Counted from the first letter of the stretch, positions 27,743 to 36,970 are shown. The stretch: DNA of 61,911 nt from Halobacteriales archaeon QS_5_70_15 (GCA_003022005.1 PXRQ01000067.1:1-61911); one strand, 5' to 3'. Notes: a model not told the origin generated them from the sequence alone. Program-made: numbers and translations.

Positions 27743-29110
27743 ATGATAACGATGCGAACGCCAGCCCCCGACACCCGACCCGTGGCGCTCACCGTCGCCG
27801 GCAGCGACTCCGGCGGCGGCGCCGGGATACAGGCCGACCTGAAGGCGATGGAGGCGATGGGCGCGTTCGGGACGAGCGCCGTCACCGCCGTCACGGCACA
27901 GAACACCGCGGGCGTCGAGTCGACGCACGTCCTGCCGGTCGAGGAGATCGAGGCGCAGGTCGAGGCGGTCCTCTCGGACCTCGACGTCCGCGCGGTCAAG
28001 ACGGGGATGCTCGCGACCGAACCGGTCGTCTCGTCGGTGGCGGACCGCTACGCCGACCTCGAGGTCCCCCTGGTGGTCGATCCGGTAATGGTCGCGGCGA
28101 CCGGCGACCGACTGCTCGACCCCGCAGCCGAGGACGCCTACGAGGACCTGCTCGCGCACGCGACGCTCGCGACGCCGAACGCCGACGAGGCCGAGGTGCT
28201 GACGGGCGTCGAGGTGACCGACCACCGCGCCGCCGTCGAGGCCGGCGAGCGGCTGCTGGAGCTGGGGACCGAGGCCGCGCTCGTCAAGGGCGGGCACGTC
28301 CCCGGCGAGACGGTCAGGGACGTCCTCGTCACCCACGAGGGCGTCGAGACGTTCGAGCATCCCCGGGTCGACACCGACGCGACCCACGGGTCGGGCTGTG
28401 CGCTCGCGAGCGCCATCGCCGCCCGGCTCGCTGACGACGACGACCTGGACGACGCGGTCGAGGCGGGCGTCTCCTTCCTCGCCCGGGCGGTCCGCTACCA
28501 CCTCGACGTCGGCGAGGGCCCCGGCTCGGTCCACCACCTGTCGGCGCTCCGGGACCGCGCGGCCCGACAGCCGACCGCGGAGGCCGTCGAGGGGATCGTC
28601 AGTCGGTTCGTCGACGCCGACGTCTCGGCGGTCGTCCCCGAGGTCGGCATGAACGTCGTCGGGGCGACGCCCTACGCCGAGCGGCCGGACGAGACGGCCG
28701 CCGTCGAGGGACGGGTCACACGCACGCTGTCGGGCGTCGCGCCCAACCGCGGGGTGCGGTTCGGCGCGTCGAGCCACGTCGCCCGGTTCCTGCTCTCGGC
28801 CCGCGAGTTCGATCCCTCGCTCCGGTTCGCCGTCAACTGCCGGTTCGACGAGGGCGTCGAGGCCGCGCTCCCCGAACTCGACGGGACGGCGGTCGAGGTC
28901 GACCGGTCGGGGGAGCCCGAACCGGACGTCAAGGGGAGCACGATGGGCTGGGTCGCCCGGCGCGCGTCCGAGCAGGTAGACGAAACGCCGGCTGCGGTCT
29001 ACGACCGCGGCGACGTCGGCAAGGAGGCCATCACGCGGGTGCTCGCGCCCGACGCCGGGACGGCCGTCTCGCGGGTGCTGGCGCTGACCGACGCCGTCGA
29101 GGGGAAATGA
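27743..29110 (+). CDS. thiD: Bifunctional HMP/HMP-phosphate kinase and thiamine-phosphate synthase (ThiD-ThiN)
   Basis: 455 residues. The N-terminal ribokinase-fold ThiD domain (about 10-265) has '[20 protein letters not shown]', 'VKTGML', '[15 protein letters not shown]' and the anion hole '[18 protein letters not shown]'. The C-terminal ThiN domain (about 285-455) has '[16 protein letters not shown]', '[19 protein letters not shown]' and 'AVNCRFDEG', and here it condenses HMP-PP with thiazole phosphate, replacing ThiE. ThiD-ThiN fusions are usual in archaea. The ATG at 27743 is about 27 nt after a TATA-like element; ATG 27752 is an alternative. Part of the ThiR-linked cluster. Confidence 0.95.
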   Translation: MITMRTPAPDTRPVALTVAGSDSGGGAGIQADLKAMEAMGAFGTSAVTAVTAQNTAGVESTHVLPVEEIEAQVEAVLSDLDVRAVKTGMLATEPVVSSVADRYADLEVPLVVDPVMVAATGDRLLDPAAEDAYEDLLAHATLATPNADEAEVLTGVEVTDHRAAVEAGERLLELGTEAALVKGGHVPGETVRDVLVTHEGVETFEHPRVDTDATHGSGCALASAIAARLADDDDLDDAVEAGVSFLARAVRYHLDVGEGPGSVHHLSALRDRAARQPTAEAVEGIVSRFVDADVSAVVPEVGMNVVGATPYAERPDETAAVEGRVTRTLSGVAPNRGVRFGASSHVARFLLSAREFDPSLRFAVNCRFDEGVEAALPELDGTAVEVDRSGEPEPDVKGSTMGWVARRASEQVDETPAAVYDRGDVGKEAITRVLAPDAGTAVSRVLALTDAVEGK

Positions 29111-29368
29111 TCTGACCGGCAGGACGATCCATGGTTTCGTCCCGATACCGGATAGGACAGGCGTGCTGGTTCGGTCGTCCAGCAACGTCTCCGTAGGTGC
29201 GTACGGGGCGCGTATCGGTCACGAGATGGGACCGTCGGACGTTCCCCCGGGCACTCTCGTGTTAATATTCAATACGAACGATGCCGAGGTTCCTACCGAA
29301 CGCTCCGAGGTGTCGAGAGCAGTCCGGGGAGCTCTCGGGAGAAGCGTTCATCGATAGAGGTGCCAAGA

Positions 29369-29788
29369 ATGACAGAAGCCACACCAGAGACCGAACAGCT
29401 CATGAGCGAGTACGTGGCCCTGTGGAACGGGGACTTCTCGAAGGTGACGGTGGTTTCCGAGTCGTTCACGCTTCATCAACCGAACGCTCCCGAGGAGGGG
29501 ACTCACGGTCGGGAGGCGTTCGAGGCCCACCTCAGCGACCTCCACGAGGGATTTCCCGACCACCATCTCACGATAGATGACATGCTCGCCATCGACGAAC
29601 TCGTCATGACAGAGTGGACGATGACGGGGACGCACGCAGGTGAATACAATGGTGTTCCACCGACCGAACGCGAACTGGAACTGACGGGGATGGCGAAGAC
29701 GCTGGTCGCGGACGGCGGGGTTCGGGAAGATCGACTCTATTGCGATCGTCAAGAGATGTTCGAGCAACTCGGTCTCACAGAGGAGTAA
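29369..29788 (+). CDS. SnoaL-like (NTF2-fold) polyketide-cyclase family protein
   Basis: 139 residues with the SnoaL pattern: N-terminal helix 'EQLMSEYVALWNGDFSKVTV', 'GREAFEAHLSDLHEGFPDHH', 'EWTMTGTHAGEYNGVPPT' and 'EDRLYCDRQEMFEQLGL'. These proteins are small barrels that are either cyclases/hydrolases or simple binding proteins; the ligand is unknown. Unlike most genes here it seems to have a leader: the TATA-like GTTAATATTC is about 100 nt upstream and an SD-like GAGGTG lies 8 nt before the ATG. Its GC content looks somewhat lower than that of its neighbours, which may hint at separate origin. Confidence 0.8.
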   Translation: MTEATPETEQLMSEYVALWNGDFSKVTVVSESFTLHQPNAPEEGTHGREAFEAHLSDLHEGFPDHHLTIDDMLAIDELVMTEWTMTGTHAGEYNGVPPTERELELTGMAKTLVADGGVREDRLYCDRQEMFEQLGLTEE

Positions 29789-29945
29789 GCGCGCAAGATA
29801 GATACTCTACCGCCGCGCCGGGACGGACGACGTTCGAGCGATCGTGGTTGGCGCTCCGGTGGAGGGCTCCCCACCCGTACGGACCGCTCGATACTGCTCA
29901 TAGCGACGCTTTTGTTCCCGCATTCGACCGTCCCAATATACCCAT

Positions 29946-30464
29946 ATGACGATCGAACCCGTCACGGTGGACCTGTTCGTCAGATCGCTCTCCCCGGCCG
30001 GCGCACGCGGCCGTCCCACGGGGACGATCGAGCGCCTCCGGGACTTGGTCGAGACCGGACGGATCGAGCGCTACTCGGTGTACGTCACGGGCGAGGAGGT
30101 CGAGGTCCCGTCGGACGCCCCCGCACACGAGCGGGGGGAGTTCATCCTCGACCGGGTCGCGGCGTTCCGTTCGTGGGCCGCCGAGCGGGGCGTGAGCCTC
30201 GATGCGTTCGACCGCCGGGAGGTGTCGACCCTGACCGGGGAGCGCTACACGGTCCTCGCGCTCCCCGTGATGGCGCTCGCCGAGTCGGTCGGAGGGGACC
30301 TCGCCTGCGTCGCGCCCTGCTCCACCGACGACGGCGTCGTGACCGTCGCGGACCGGCTCGAGTCGCTCGAACGGGACGACGGGCACGGACCGCGGGACGA
30401 CCGGGACACCCGTTCGGAGGAACGGACGGGTCGGTTGCGAGGACACGACGCGGTACGGTCGTAG
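29946..30464 (+). CDS. Haloarchaeal HTH-type uncharacterized regulator-like protein
   Basis: 172 residues. The N-terminus 'TIEPVTVDLFVRSLSPAGAR' followed by 'IERLRDLVETGRIERYSVYV' belongs to a haloarchaeal family usually annotated only as HTH-domain proteins. A central region 'RSWAAERGVSLDAFDRREVS' and 'YTVLALPVMALAES' contains the predicted fold core. The C-terminus is an acidic/basic low-complexity tail. No ligand or target can be assigned. The gap before it (29789-29945) holds a T-rich element and an AATATACCCAT stretch next to the ATG. Confidence 0.65.
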   Translation: MTIEPVTVDLFVRSLSPAGARGRPTGTIERLRDLVETGRIERYSVYVTGEEVEVPSDAPAHERGEFILDRVAAFRSWAAERGVSLDAFDRREVSTLTGERYTVLALPVMALAESVGGDLACVAPCSTDDGVVTVADRLESLERDDGHGPRDDRDTRSEERTGRLRGHDAVRS

Positions 30465-30514
30465 GGCGACCGTCGGTACGTCCGACAGCGCGGGCGGGAC
30501 GCCACCGCGGGCGC

Positions 30515-30964
30515 CTACCGCGTGTCCGCGTCCTCGGGCCGCTCCAGTTTGCCCCACGACCGGACGCTCCCCGGCTCGACCGCGATGACCGGGCGCTCCT
30601 CGAGCGCGTGGTCGGCGTACTGGTCGTACTCCCTCCGGAGCGCCGCCACCGCGTCGGCGTGGCCCGACTCCCCGGGGTCGAGGTGGGTCGCCGTCCCCCG
30701 GACCTGCACCCACCCCAACCGCGACCACTCCTCGACGTAGTGGTCGACGACGAGCGCGACGCGGGGGTTCTCGCGGACGTCGCGGCTCCGGCGGAGTTCG
30801 TCGGCCGCGACGCGCTTGGGCTTCTCGTCGATCGGCGTGACGACGCGGTCCCCGTCGAGCGCGAAGCAGACGGGCACCGCGTGCGGTCGCCCCTCGGCGT
30901 CGGCGGTCGCCAGCCGGCCGACCCGTGCGGTGCCGAGGTACGACCGCTCGCGGGCGTCGAACAT
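30515..30964 (-). CDS. PPOX-class F420-dependent oxidoreductase-like protein
   Basis: 149 residues with a flavin/F420-binding split-barrel: 'RSYLGTARVGRLATADAEGR', 'PHAVPVCFALDGDRVVTPID', 'RENPRVALVVDHYVEEWSRL', 'WVQVRGTATHL' and the C-terminal 'ERPVIAVEPGSVRSWG'. This matches the family (TIGR03668 in my memory) of small F420-linked PPOX proteins with unknown substrates. Haloarchaea make F420, so cofactor use is reasonable. Alone on the minus strand, convergent with the HTH gene. Confidence 0.85.
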   Translation of the reverse strand: MFDARERSYLGTARVGRLATADAEGRPHAVPVCFALDGDRVVTPIDEKPKRVAADELRRSRDVRENPRVALVVDHYVEEWSRLGWVQVRGTATHLDPGESGHADAVAALRREYDQYADHALEERPVIAVEPGSVRSWGKLERPEDADTR

Positions 30965-31059
30965 ACGACGCCGAGGGAGTGGAGCGGCTTGAGTCCGGTG
31001 CCGGAGAGGGGAGGGACCGTGTCACCGGTCCGGCGGCGGAGAGGGAAGGCTGTCGTGCG

Positions 31060-31857
31060 CTACTCGAACTTGCCCGGTTCGCGGGTCCAGTCCCGCGACC
31101 GGTGGCGGATCCGGGGCTTCGCGCGCTCCGGGACGGCGCCGTACTCCCGGAGGAACTCGCGGATGCCCGACCCGCCGCCGAAGTCGCCGCGGTACCACAG
31201 GAACACCCGGGGGACCCCGACGATCCCCGCATCCTCGTCGTACTCGACCGTCGACTCGAGGTAGCCCCGGGTCGCGAGGTCGAGCTGTTCGTCGACCCGG
31301 TCGGGTTCGTAGTGCCGGATGGGGGGACAGCTCGCGGCGCCGCAGTTCAGCGCGAAGTGGATCCGGGGGTCGACCGGCTCCAGCCGGTAGCGCCGCTCGA
31401 ACGCGCCCGGGCGGAGCCGCGGGAGGTACCCGAGCCCGACCATCGACATCGAGCCGCGGAGGATCCCGTGCTCGATGTCGTTGAGGCTCAGCGGCGTCCC
31501 CGCGACGGTGACCGTCTCTGCCCGGAAGAACCGCACCGTCCGCAGCGCGCGCTCGTAGAGCTCCGGCCGGCGGTCGAGCAGCAGTTGCGTCCCCGCGTTG
31601 CAGAGGTTCAGCCAGAACGCGAGCGCCGTCGCCCGTTCCTCCCGGAGCGGGGCCAGCGCCGCGTCGTCGGTCGCCGCGAGCGCCGCGAGGCGCTGCTCGA
31701 CCTCCCCGCCCGTGGGGATCGCGTCGAGCAGTTCCCGCGCGCACCGCACCGGGTCGGCGTTCCGGATCCCCGATGCGGACCCGGACCCCGGGTCCGTCCC
31801 GGGGGGTGGCGACCCGTCCGCGGCGCTCCCGCGCTCGCCCGTCGCGGAACCGTCCAT
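31060..31857 (-). CDS. DUF547-domain protein
   Basis: 265 residues; after an acidic/glycine-rich N-terminal stretch (about 1-35), the DUF547 region shows 'ALAFWLNLCNAGTQLLL', 'TPLSLNDIEHGILRGSM', 'DPRIHFALNCGAASCPPIRH' (conserved Cys and His of a transglutaminase-like site) and 'VPRVFLWYRGDFGGGSGI'. DUF547 proteins probably have a papain/transglutaminase-like fold; no reaction is known. Divergent from the radical-SAM gene 132 bp away, so a shared pathway is possible but unproven. Confidence 0.85.
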   Translation of the reverse strand: MDGSATGERGSAADGSPPPGTDPGSGSASGIRNADPVRCARELLDAIPTGGEVEQRLAALAATDDAALAPLREERATALAFWLNLCNAGTQLLLDRRPELYERALRTVRFFRAETVTVAGTPLSLNDIEHGILRGSMSMVGLGYLPRLRPGAFERRYRLEPVDPRIHFALNCGAASCPPIRHYEPDRVDEQLDLATRGYLESTVEYDEDAGIVGVPRVFLWYRGDFGGGSGIREFLREYGAVPERAKPRIRHRSRDWTREPGKFE

Positions 31858-31989
31858 GCGGGGACGATGGGCCGGCGGCCGGAAAGGGGTTCCGCGGTTC
31901 GGCGAGTCCCGCGCGCCGGCGCGGGAATGCGGCAGCATCGCCCGGCCACCGTGGAGTTTTGCCGGGCGGGCGAGCGCGTCGGGTAGACG

Positions 31990-33501
31990 ATGAGCTCCGA
32001 CCGCCGCGAACTCGGCACCACCACGAGCCTCTGTCCGGCCTGTCTCGAACCCGCCCCCGGTCGCTACGAGGAGCGGGACGGTAGCGTCTATCTCACCCGG
32101 ACCTGCGAGGAGCACGGCGTCTCGACCCGGCGGGTGTGGGAGTCGGTCGACCACTGGGAGTGGGCGGGCGAGCTCGGCCCCGAACCCGCGCCGGAGGACG
32201 GGACCGGGCGGGGCGGGCGGGACGGCGAAGCCGCCGACGTCGGCGACCTCACCGTCGACAACGACCACGCGTGTCTGGCCGTCGTCGAGGTCACGACCGA
32301 CTGCAACCTCTCGTGCTCGTACTGCTTCGCGGGGTCGGGGCCGGGCGGCGAGCACCTGCCCGCGGAGGAGGTGATCGAACTGCTGGAGGTCGTCCGCTCG
32401 GAGGGCGGCCCCCGGCCGATCCAGTTCTCCGGCGGCGAGCCGACGGTCAGGGAGGACCTGCCCGACCTCGTCGAGCGGGCGGGCGAGATGGGGTTCGAGC
32501 ACGTCCAGGTGAACACGAACGGCATCCGGATCGCCACCGAGGACGGCTACGCCCAGCGGCTCGCCGACGCGGGCGTCACGGCGGTCTACCTCCAGTTCGA
32601 CGGGGTCGAGGCCGACACCTACGAGGAGATCAGGGGGGTCGACCTCTCGGGGGAGAAACGGGAGGCCGTCGAGGCCTGCCGGCGGGCGGGGCTCTCGGTC
32701 GTGCTCGTCCCGACGGTCGTCCCGGGGGTCAACGATCACGAGATGGGGAACGTCGTCGAGTTCGCGCTGGAGAACCTCGACACCGTCGAGTCGGTCAACT
32801 TCCAGCCGGTCGCACACTTCGGGCGGTACGCCGAGCACGACGGCCGGTTCCCGCTCGACGAGGCCGCCCGGCTACTCGCCGGACAGGTCGACGGGCTCGA
32901 GGCCCGCGACCTCCTGCCGATCCCCTGCTGTTCGTCGTACTGTCAGATGGCGACGGCGCTGCTCCCCGGCGAGGGCGGCGCCGTTCCGGCCACCGGGCTG
33001 ATCGACGACGAGACGTACGCGTCCCTGTCCGGGCTGGTCGACGAGGCCGACTGGATGGAGCTGCTGGCGAACACCCCCGCCGGCGGGGAGCGGGCGTGCT
33101 CGGCCGCCGGCTGCTGCGGGGCCGACGTCCCCGAGGGCGCCGACGCGCTCCTCGGGGAGGTGCTCCCGGTGTCGCTCACCGGGTTCATGGACGCCGACGC
33201 CGCCGACGTCGACCGCCTCGGGAACTGCTGTATCGCCGTCCCCACGGCGTCGGGCGATCTCGTCCCCTTCTGCGCGTACAACATGAGCACCGAGGGCGGC
33301 GAGTACGCCGTTCGCAACCGCGAGGGCTGGGGCGGACGGACCGGCGTGGAGGCCCCGCTTCCCGACGCTCCCGAAGGGACGACCGACGGCGGGATCCCCC
33401 GGTCGTCAGCCGGCGACGGCGGACCCGGTCCGGACCACGACGGAACCCGTCCGGACGACGGCTGGTGCGGGGGTGGAGGTGGGGGATGCAGCGGCTGCTG
33501 A
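31990..33501 (+). CDS. Radical SAM protein of the tetraether-synthase/MJ0619-like group, with Cys-rich tail
   Basis: 503 residues. An N-terminal rubredoxin-like piece has CPAC (15-18) and Cys39; the radical SAM 4Fe-4S motif is 'TTDCNLSCSYC' (Cys105, 109, 112), followed by 'PIQFSGGEPTVREDLPDLV'. A C-terminal domain has many Cys ('IPCCSSYCQMA', 'CSAAGCCGADV', 'GNCCIAVPTASGDLVPFCAY'), and the protein ends in 'CGGGGGGCSGC'. These would hold additional clusters. It resembles the archaeal radical SAM group including tetraether synthase and the MJ0619 methylase. The downstream methyltransferase overlaps by 16 bp. I recall a similar bacterial pair named TrsS/TrsM, but cannot verify homology. Confidence 0.8.
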   Translation: MSSDRRELGTTTSLCPACLEPAPGRYEERDGSVYLTRTCEEHGVSTRRVWESVDHWEWAGELGPEPAPEDGTGRGGRDGEAADVGDLTVDNDHACLAVVEVTTDCNLSCSYCFAGSGPGGEHLPAEEVIELLEVVRSEGGPRPIQFSGGEPTVREDLPDLVERAGEMGFEHVQVNTNGIRIATEDGYAQRLADAGVTAVYLQFDGVEADTYEEIRGVDLSGEKREAVEACRRAGLSVVLVPTVVPGVNDHEMGNVVEFALENLDTVESVNFQPVAHFGRYAEHDGRFPLDEAARLLAGQVDGLEARDLLPIPCCSSYCQMATALLPGEGGAVPATGLIDDETYASLSGLVDEADWMELLANTPAGGERACSAAGCCGADVPEGADALLGEVLPVSLTGFMDADAADVDRLGNCCIAVPTASGDLVPFCAYNMSTEGGEYAVRNREGWGGRTGVEAPLPDAPEGTTDGGIPRSSAGDGGPGPDHDGTRPDDGWCGGGGGGCSGC

Positions 33502-34205
33502 CCGCTGCGCTGGCGGACCCGTGGGGCGCGCTCGGGACGGTCCTCGACGGCCCGCTCCACCCGGGCGGGAGCGAGGCGACTGCCGACCTGCTCGACCGGG
33601 CCGGCGTCGGCGCCGGGACGCGGCTGCTCGACGTCGGCTGCGGCGCGGGCGAGGCGGTCTCGCTCGCCCGGGACCGCGGCGCGCACGCGCTCGGGCTCGA
33701 TCCTGACCTCGATCCCGGCGACGGCGTCCGGGGCGCGGTCAGGGGCGAGGCGACCCGGCTCCCCGTGCGGGCCGGGGCGCTCGACGTCGTCCTCGCCGAG
33801 TGCGTGCTCTGCCTGTCCGACGACCTCGGCCGCGCGCTGCGGGAGGCCCACCGCTCGCTCGCCGTCGACGGTCGCCTCGCGTTCTCGGACGTGGTCCTCG
33901 AGGGCGACCCCCCGGACCTGCCGGCGGCGCTCGCCGAACCGCTGTGTCTCACGGGGGATCGACGGCGCGAACACCTGCTCGGGAGCGTCGAGGACGCTGG
34001 GTTCGACGTCGACGAGGTCCGGCCCCACCGCGAGGACCTCCTCGCGATGCGCGACCGGGTGCGGGAACGGGTCGACTACGAGCGACTCCTGGGGGCGATG
34101 GGCGAACGCGGCCGGCGGATGCTCGAGGGCGTCGACGAGCTCGAACGGGCGATCGAGGACGGCCGCGTCGGCTACCTCTCGCTCGTCGCCACGCGGACGG
34201 GCTGA
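33486..34205 (+). CDS. Class I SAM-dependent methyltransferase coupled to the radical SAM gene
   Basis: 239 residues, Rossmann methyltransferase: SAM-binding motif I 'RLLDVGCGAGEAVSLARDRG' (about 46-65), acidic end of strand two 'LGLDPD', 'EATRLPVRAGALDVVLAECV', the motif 'ECVLCLSDDLGRALREAHRS' and 'GRLAFSDVV'. The Cys-containing 'AECVLCL' is unusual and resembles the methyltransferases I remember beside bacterial TrsS. ATG 33486 overlaps the 3' end of the radical SAM gene by 16 bp, so the two are translationally coupled and likely modify the same substrate. Confidence 0.85.
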   Translation: MQRLLTAALADPWGALGTVLDGPLHPGGSEATADLLDRAGVGAGTRLLDVGCGAGEAVSLARDRGAHALGLDPDLDPGDGVRGAVRGEATRLPVRAGALDVVLAECVLCLSDDLGRALREAHRSLAVDGRLAFSDVVLEGDPPDLPAALAEPLCLTGDRRREHLLGSVEDAGFDVDEVRPHREDLLAMRDRVRERVDYERLLGAMGERGRRMLEGVDELERAIEDGRVGYLSLVATRTG

Positions 34206-34265
34206 CCGGCGGATGGACCGAATCAGAGGGACGGACCCTCCGCCGGACGGCGTCCCGGCCCGCGG

Positions 34266-34904
34266 TCACGCGGCGTCGGTCCGGTCGCCCCGCGCAACGA
34301 ATATCGTCCCGGCGTTGAACCCCGTGACCTCGACCGTCTCGAACTCGCGGCGGAGCGCCGCCGGGAGGTCGACCTCCGGAACCCAGTCGGTCAGGAACCT
34401 CGAGACGGGGACGATCGCGGGGTTCGCGAGCCGCCACGGCCACCCCTGGAACGGCCGGGCGTCGAGCACCACGAGCCGGCCGCCGGGTCGGAGCGACCGC
34501 CGCGCGGCCGCGACCGCCGCCGCGGGGTCGGGGACCGCGCTCAGCGACATCGCCGCGTAGGCCGCGTCGAACCGTCCGTCCGGGACGGGCAACCGGCGGG
34601 CGTCGCCGCGGACGACGTGGACGTTCCCCCAGCCGGCCTCGCGAACCCGGTCGCGGGCCGCCCGGACCATGCCCCGGCTCGCGTCGACGCCGACGACGGT
34701 CCCCGGGGAGCCGACGGCCTCCCGGAGCGTCCCGAGGGTCTCGCCGGTGCCGCACCCGATCTCGAGGACCCGCTCGCCCCGCGCCGGCGCGAGTGCCTCG
34801 AGCGACCGCCTCCGGAGCCCCCGCTCGCGACCCATGAACGCGAAGGCGTAGAGGGCATCGAGCGCCCGCGGGTGCCGGCTCCACCAGTCGTAGACGTCCG
34901 ACAT
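34266..34904 (-). CDS. Class I SAM-dependent methyltransferase (UbiE/COQ5-like)
   Basis: 212 residues from ATG 34904. 'YDWWSRHPRALDALYAFAFM' opens the protein, motif I is 'RVLEIGCGTGETLGTLREAV', then 'VGVDASRGMVRAARDRVREA', 'GDARRLPVPDGRFDAAYAAM' and 'LRPGGRLVVLDARPFQGWPW'. The sequence looks like small-molecule (quinone or sterol-type) methyltransferases; substrate unknown. A start at 34931 would add nine residues. Convergent with the radical-SAM-linked methyltransferase, with which it shares no close similarity outside motif I. Confidence 0.85.
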   Translation of the reverse strand: MSDVYDWWSRHPRALDALYAFAFMGRERGLRRRSLEALAPARGERVLEIGCGTGETLGTLREAVGSPGTVVGVDASRGMVRAARDRVREAGWGNVHVVRGDARRLPVPDGRFDAAYAAMSLSAVPDPAAAVAAARRSLRPGGRLVVLDARPFQGWPWRLANPAIVPVSRFLTDWVPEVDLPAALRREFETVEVTGFNAGTIFVARGDRTDAA

Positions 34905-35009
34905 GACCGACCCGTCGGTCCCGAGCCACATCCGACTACCGTCTCGCGCTCGTCGGGGGTCGAGTGGCGGGAGTGGGGAGTCGAACGGCGAGGAACGGGC
35001 GGAGGACGG

Positions 35010-35804
35010 TCAGGGCTTCTCGGTCCCGTGTGCCCACTCGAGGGCCGCCTCGAGTCCCTCCTCGTCCCGTATCTCCCGGAACCGCTCGGCCGCGTCGGTC
35101 CCCATCGTCATCGTCCCGACGAACTCCTCGACCCGGCCGTAGCGCCGGTAGCCCTGGGTCTCCTGGACGTCGTTGACCATCGCCTTCGTGACGGCGACCG
35201 CGCTACTCGGGGTCTTCCGTATCTCGGCGAGTTCGGACTCGACCGCCCCCTCCAGTTCGCCGTCGGGGACGACCCGGTTGACCATGCCCATCCGCTCGGC
35301 CGCTTCGGCATCGACGGTCTTGCCCGTGTAGAGCAGTTCCCGGGCGTCCTTGACCGAGTCGACCACGAACGGGAGGACGAACTTCGGCGGCGGCTCGCCG
35401 AAGTGCATGTCGGGGTAGCCGAACGTCGACCCCTCGGTGGCGTAGGTGAGGTCACAGCAGACCGCGAGGTTGCACCCGCCCGCGAGCGCCGGTCCGTCGA
35501 CGGCCGCGAGGACGGGGAGCCGGGAGGAGAAGACCGCCTCGAGGTGCGTCCGCTGGGACAGCACCCGCTCGTCGAGCGTTCGCTCCTCCTCGCCCGTGCC
35601 GACGTCGTAGCCGGCGGAGAACGCCCGTCCCTTCCCGCTGAGGACGACGGCCCGGACGTCCTCGGCCCCCTCGGCGCGGTCGAGCGCGTCCTCCAGTTCG
35701 GCGAGCAGCGCCGGGTTCAGCGCGTTGAGCGTCGCCGGACGGTCGAGTTCGATCCACGCGGTCGCCTCCTCGACGGCGTAGTCGAGACAGTCGTAATCGG
35801 CCAT
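35010..35804 (-). CDS. Enoyl-CoA hydratase/isomerase family protein
   Basis: 264-residue crotonase-fold enzyme: 'WIELDRPATLNALNPALLAE', oxyanion hole I 'GKGRAFSAGYDVGTG', oxyanion hole II 'AAVDGPALAGGCNLAVCCDL', 'FGYPDMHFGEPPPKFVLPFV' and the C-terminal 'YRRYGRVEEFVGTMTMGTDA'. The usual catalytic Glu after the second oxyanion loop is not obvious; the region reads 'HFGEPPP'. It probably hydrates or isomerises acyl-CoA esters in beta-oxidation or amino-acid catabolism. Alone in its strand run, with the methyltransferase gene downstream at about 100 bp. Confidence 0.88.
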   Translation of the reverse strand: MADYDCLDYAVEEATAWIELDRPATLNALNPALLAELEDALDRAEGAEDVRAVVLSGKGRAFSAGYDVGTGEEERTLDERVLSQRTHLEAVFSSRLPVLAAVDGPALAGGCNLAVCCDLTYATEGSTFGYPDMHFGEPPPKFVLPFVVDSVKDARELLYTGKTVDAEAAERMGMVNRVVPDGELEGAVESELAEIRKTPSSAVAVTKAMVNDVQETQGYRRYGRVEEFVGTMTMGTDAAERFREIRDEEGLEAALEWAHGTEKP

Positions 35805-35914
35805 GTCCCGTGGTCACTGCCCGCACACATATACGCCGGGGGCGGACCACCCGGACGCCGCCGGGGACGAGGCTCCCCCCCGATGCCGGGGGCGGGCTCC
35901 CCGGCCGCCGGCGC

Positions 35915-36970
35915 TCACCGCTCGTCCGAGAACTCCTCGCGGAGCGCCACCGTGTTCCGCAGCTGCGAGCTGAACGGGAAGGTGTCGGCCGTCCGCCGGG
36001 AGACGACCGTGAGCCGGACGACGTACGAGGCGAGGACGAGGAACGGCGCGAAGCCCACGATCAGGACCGCGGGGACGACCGCGGACAGCACCCGGGGCGA
36101 GAGCGGCGGGCCGCCTCCGGGCGCCGTGTAGGCGAGCGTCAGCACGACCGCCGAGACCTGGACCGGCAGGCCGACGTACAGCAGGTACCGCGAGAGCTCC
36201 GACACCTCCGATTCGATGAAGACGGTCCGGAACGTCCGCCTGGCGACCTCGATGTGCTCCAGCGTCTCCGTCAGCCGGTCGAGCGGTTCGGCGGTCCGCT
36301 CGGTGAACTCGTCGGCGTGCTCGGTCTGGAGGTACCACGTCCGGTGGACGGCGTTCTCGTAGTTGGCGTTCAGCGAGGTGAACAGGGCGTGTTTCAGCCC
36401 GCTCTCCGGACGGCCGAGCAGGTCCACGACGTAGTCGGTGTGGGTCCGCAGGTCCGCGACGAGCGAATCGAGCTGCTCGCGAGCCCGCCGGGTCCGCCCC
36501 CCGGAGGAGACCCCCTCGAGCTCCCGGAGGTCCGCCATGACCCCCTGGTAGAGCACCAGGAAGAACGCGTCGGGCTTGACCGGCAGGAGGCTCCGCCCGG
36601 TCGTCGCCGCGACGTCCTCGCGGTAGGCGAGCGTCTCGCGCATCTTCGAACGGACGTCGCCCGGCGACTCGAGCCGGCGACCGAGGACGAACTGGCTGAG
36701 CGACGTGACGATGGCGATGAGCGTGAAGTTCGCGCCGATCAGCGCGAACAGGAGGAACAGGACCGGCGTCTCCTTCCGGAGCGGGGCCAGCCCCGAGCCG
36801 ACCAGCAGCGCGAACGCCGCCGCCAGCGGGACGAGCCCGACCAGGCTCACCAGCCGGCGGTCGCCGGTCAGCACCACCCACTCGACGGGGTCGTACCGGA
36901 GCAGTTCGACCTCGAACGCCAGCCACGACCCGCGGTCGACGGTGGCCTCGTCGGCTCGGCGCCCGGGCAT
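35915..36970 (-). CDS. Uncharacterized four-helix haloarchaeal membrane protein
   Basis: 351 residues from ATG 36970. Two transmembrane helices near the N-terminus ('LVSLVGLVPLAAAFALLVGS', 'VLFLLFALIGANFTLIAIV'), a long soluble middle (about 105-270) rich in charged helices ('RSKMRETLAYREDVAATTGR', 'LDRLTETLEHIEVARRTFRT'), and two further helices at the C-terminus. I know no function; the layout resembles bestrophin-like or sensor proteins but shows no motif. I prefer ATG 36970 over one at 37051 because a CATATGAC element lies about 27 nt before it. Confidence 0.65.
   Translation of the reverse strand: MPGRRADEATVDRGSWLAFEVELLRYDPVEWVVLTGDRRLVSLVGLVPLAAAFALLVGSGLAPLRKETPVLFLLFALIGANFTLIAIVTSLSQFVLGRRLESPGDVRSKMRETLAYREDVAATTGRSLLPVKPDAFFLVLYQGVMADLRELEGVSSGGRTRRAREQLDSLVADLRTHTDYVVDLLGRPESGLKHALFTSLNANYENAVHRTWYLQTEHADEFTERTAEPLDRLTETLEHIEVARRTFRTVFIESEVSELSRYLLYVGLPVQVSAVVLTLAYTAPGGGPPLSPRVLSAVVPAVLIVGFAPFLVLASYVVRLTVVSRRTADTFPFSSQLRNTVALREEFSDER

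Noticed and set aside
32136..33480. Long open frame overlapping the radical SAM gene, in frame with the methyltransferase
   Set aside because: The upstream part is Arg/Gly-rich shadow; homologous methyltransferase sequence begins only at ATG 33486.
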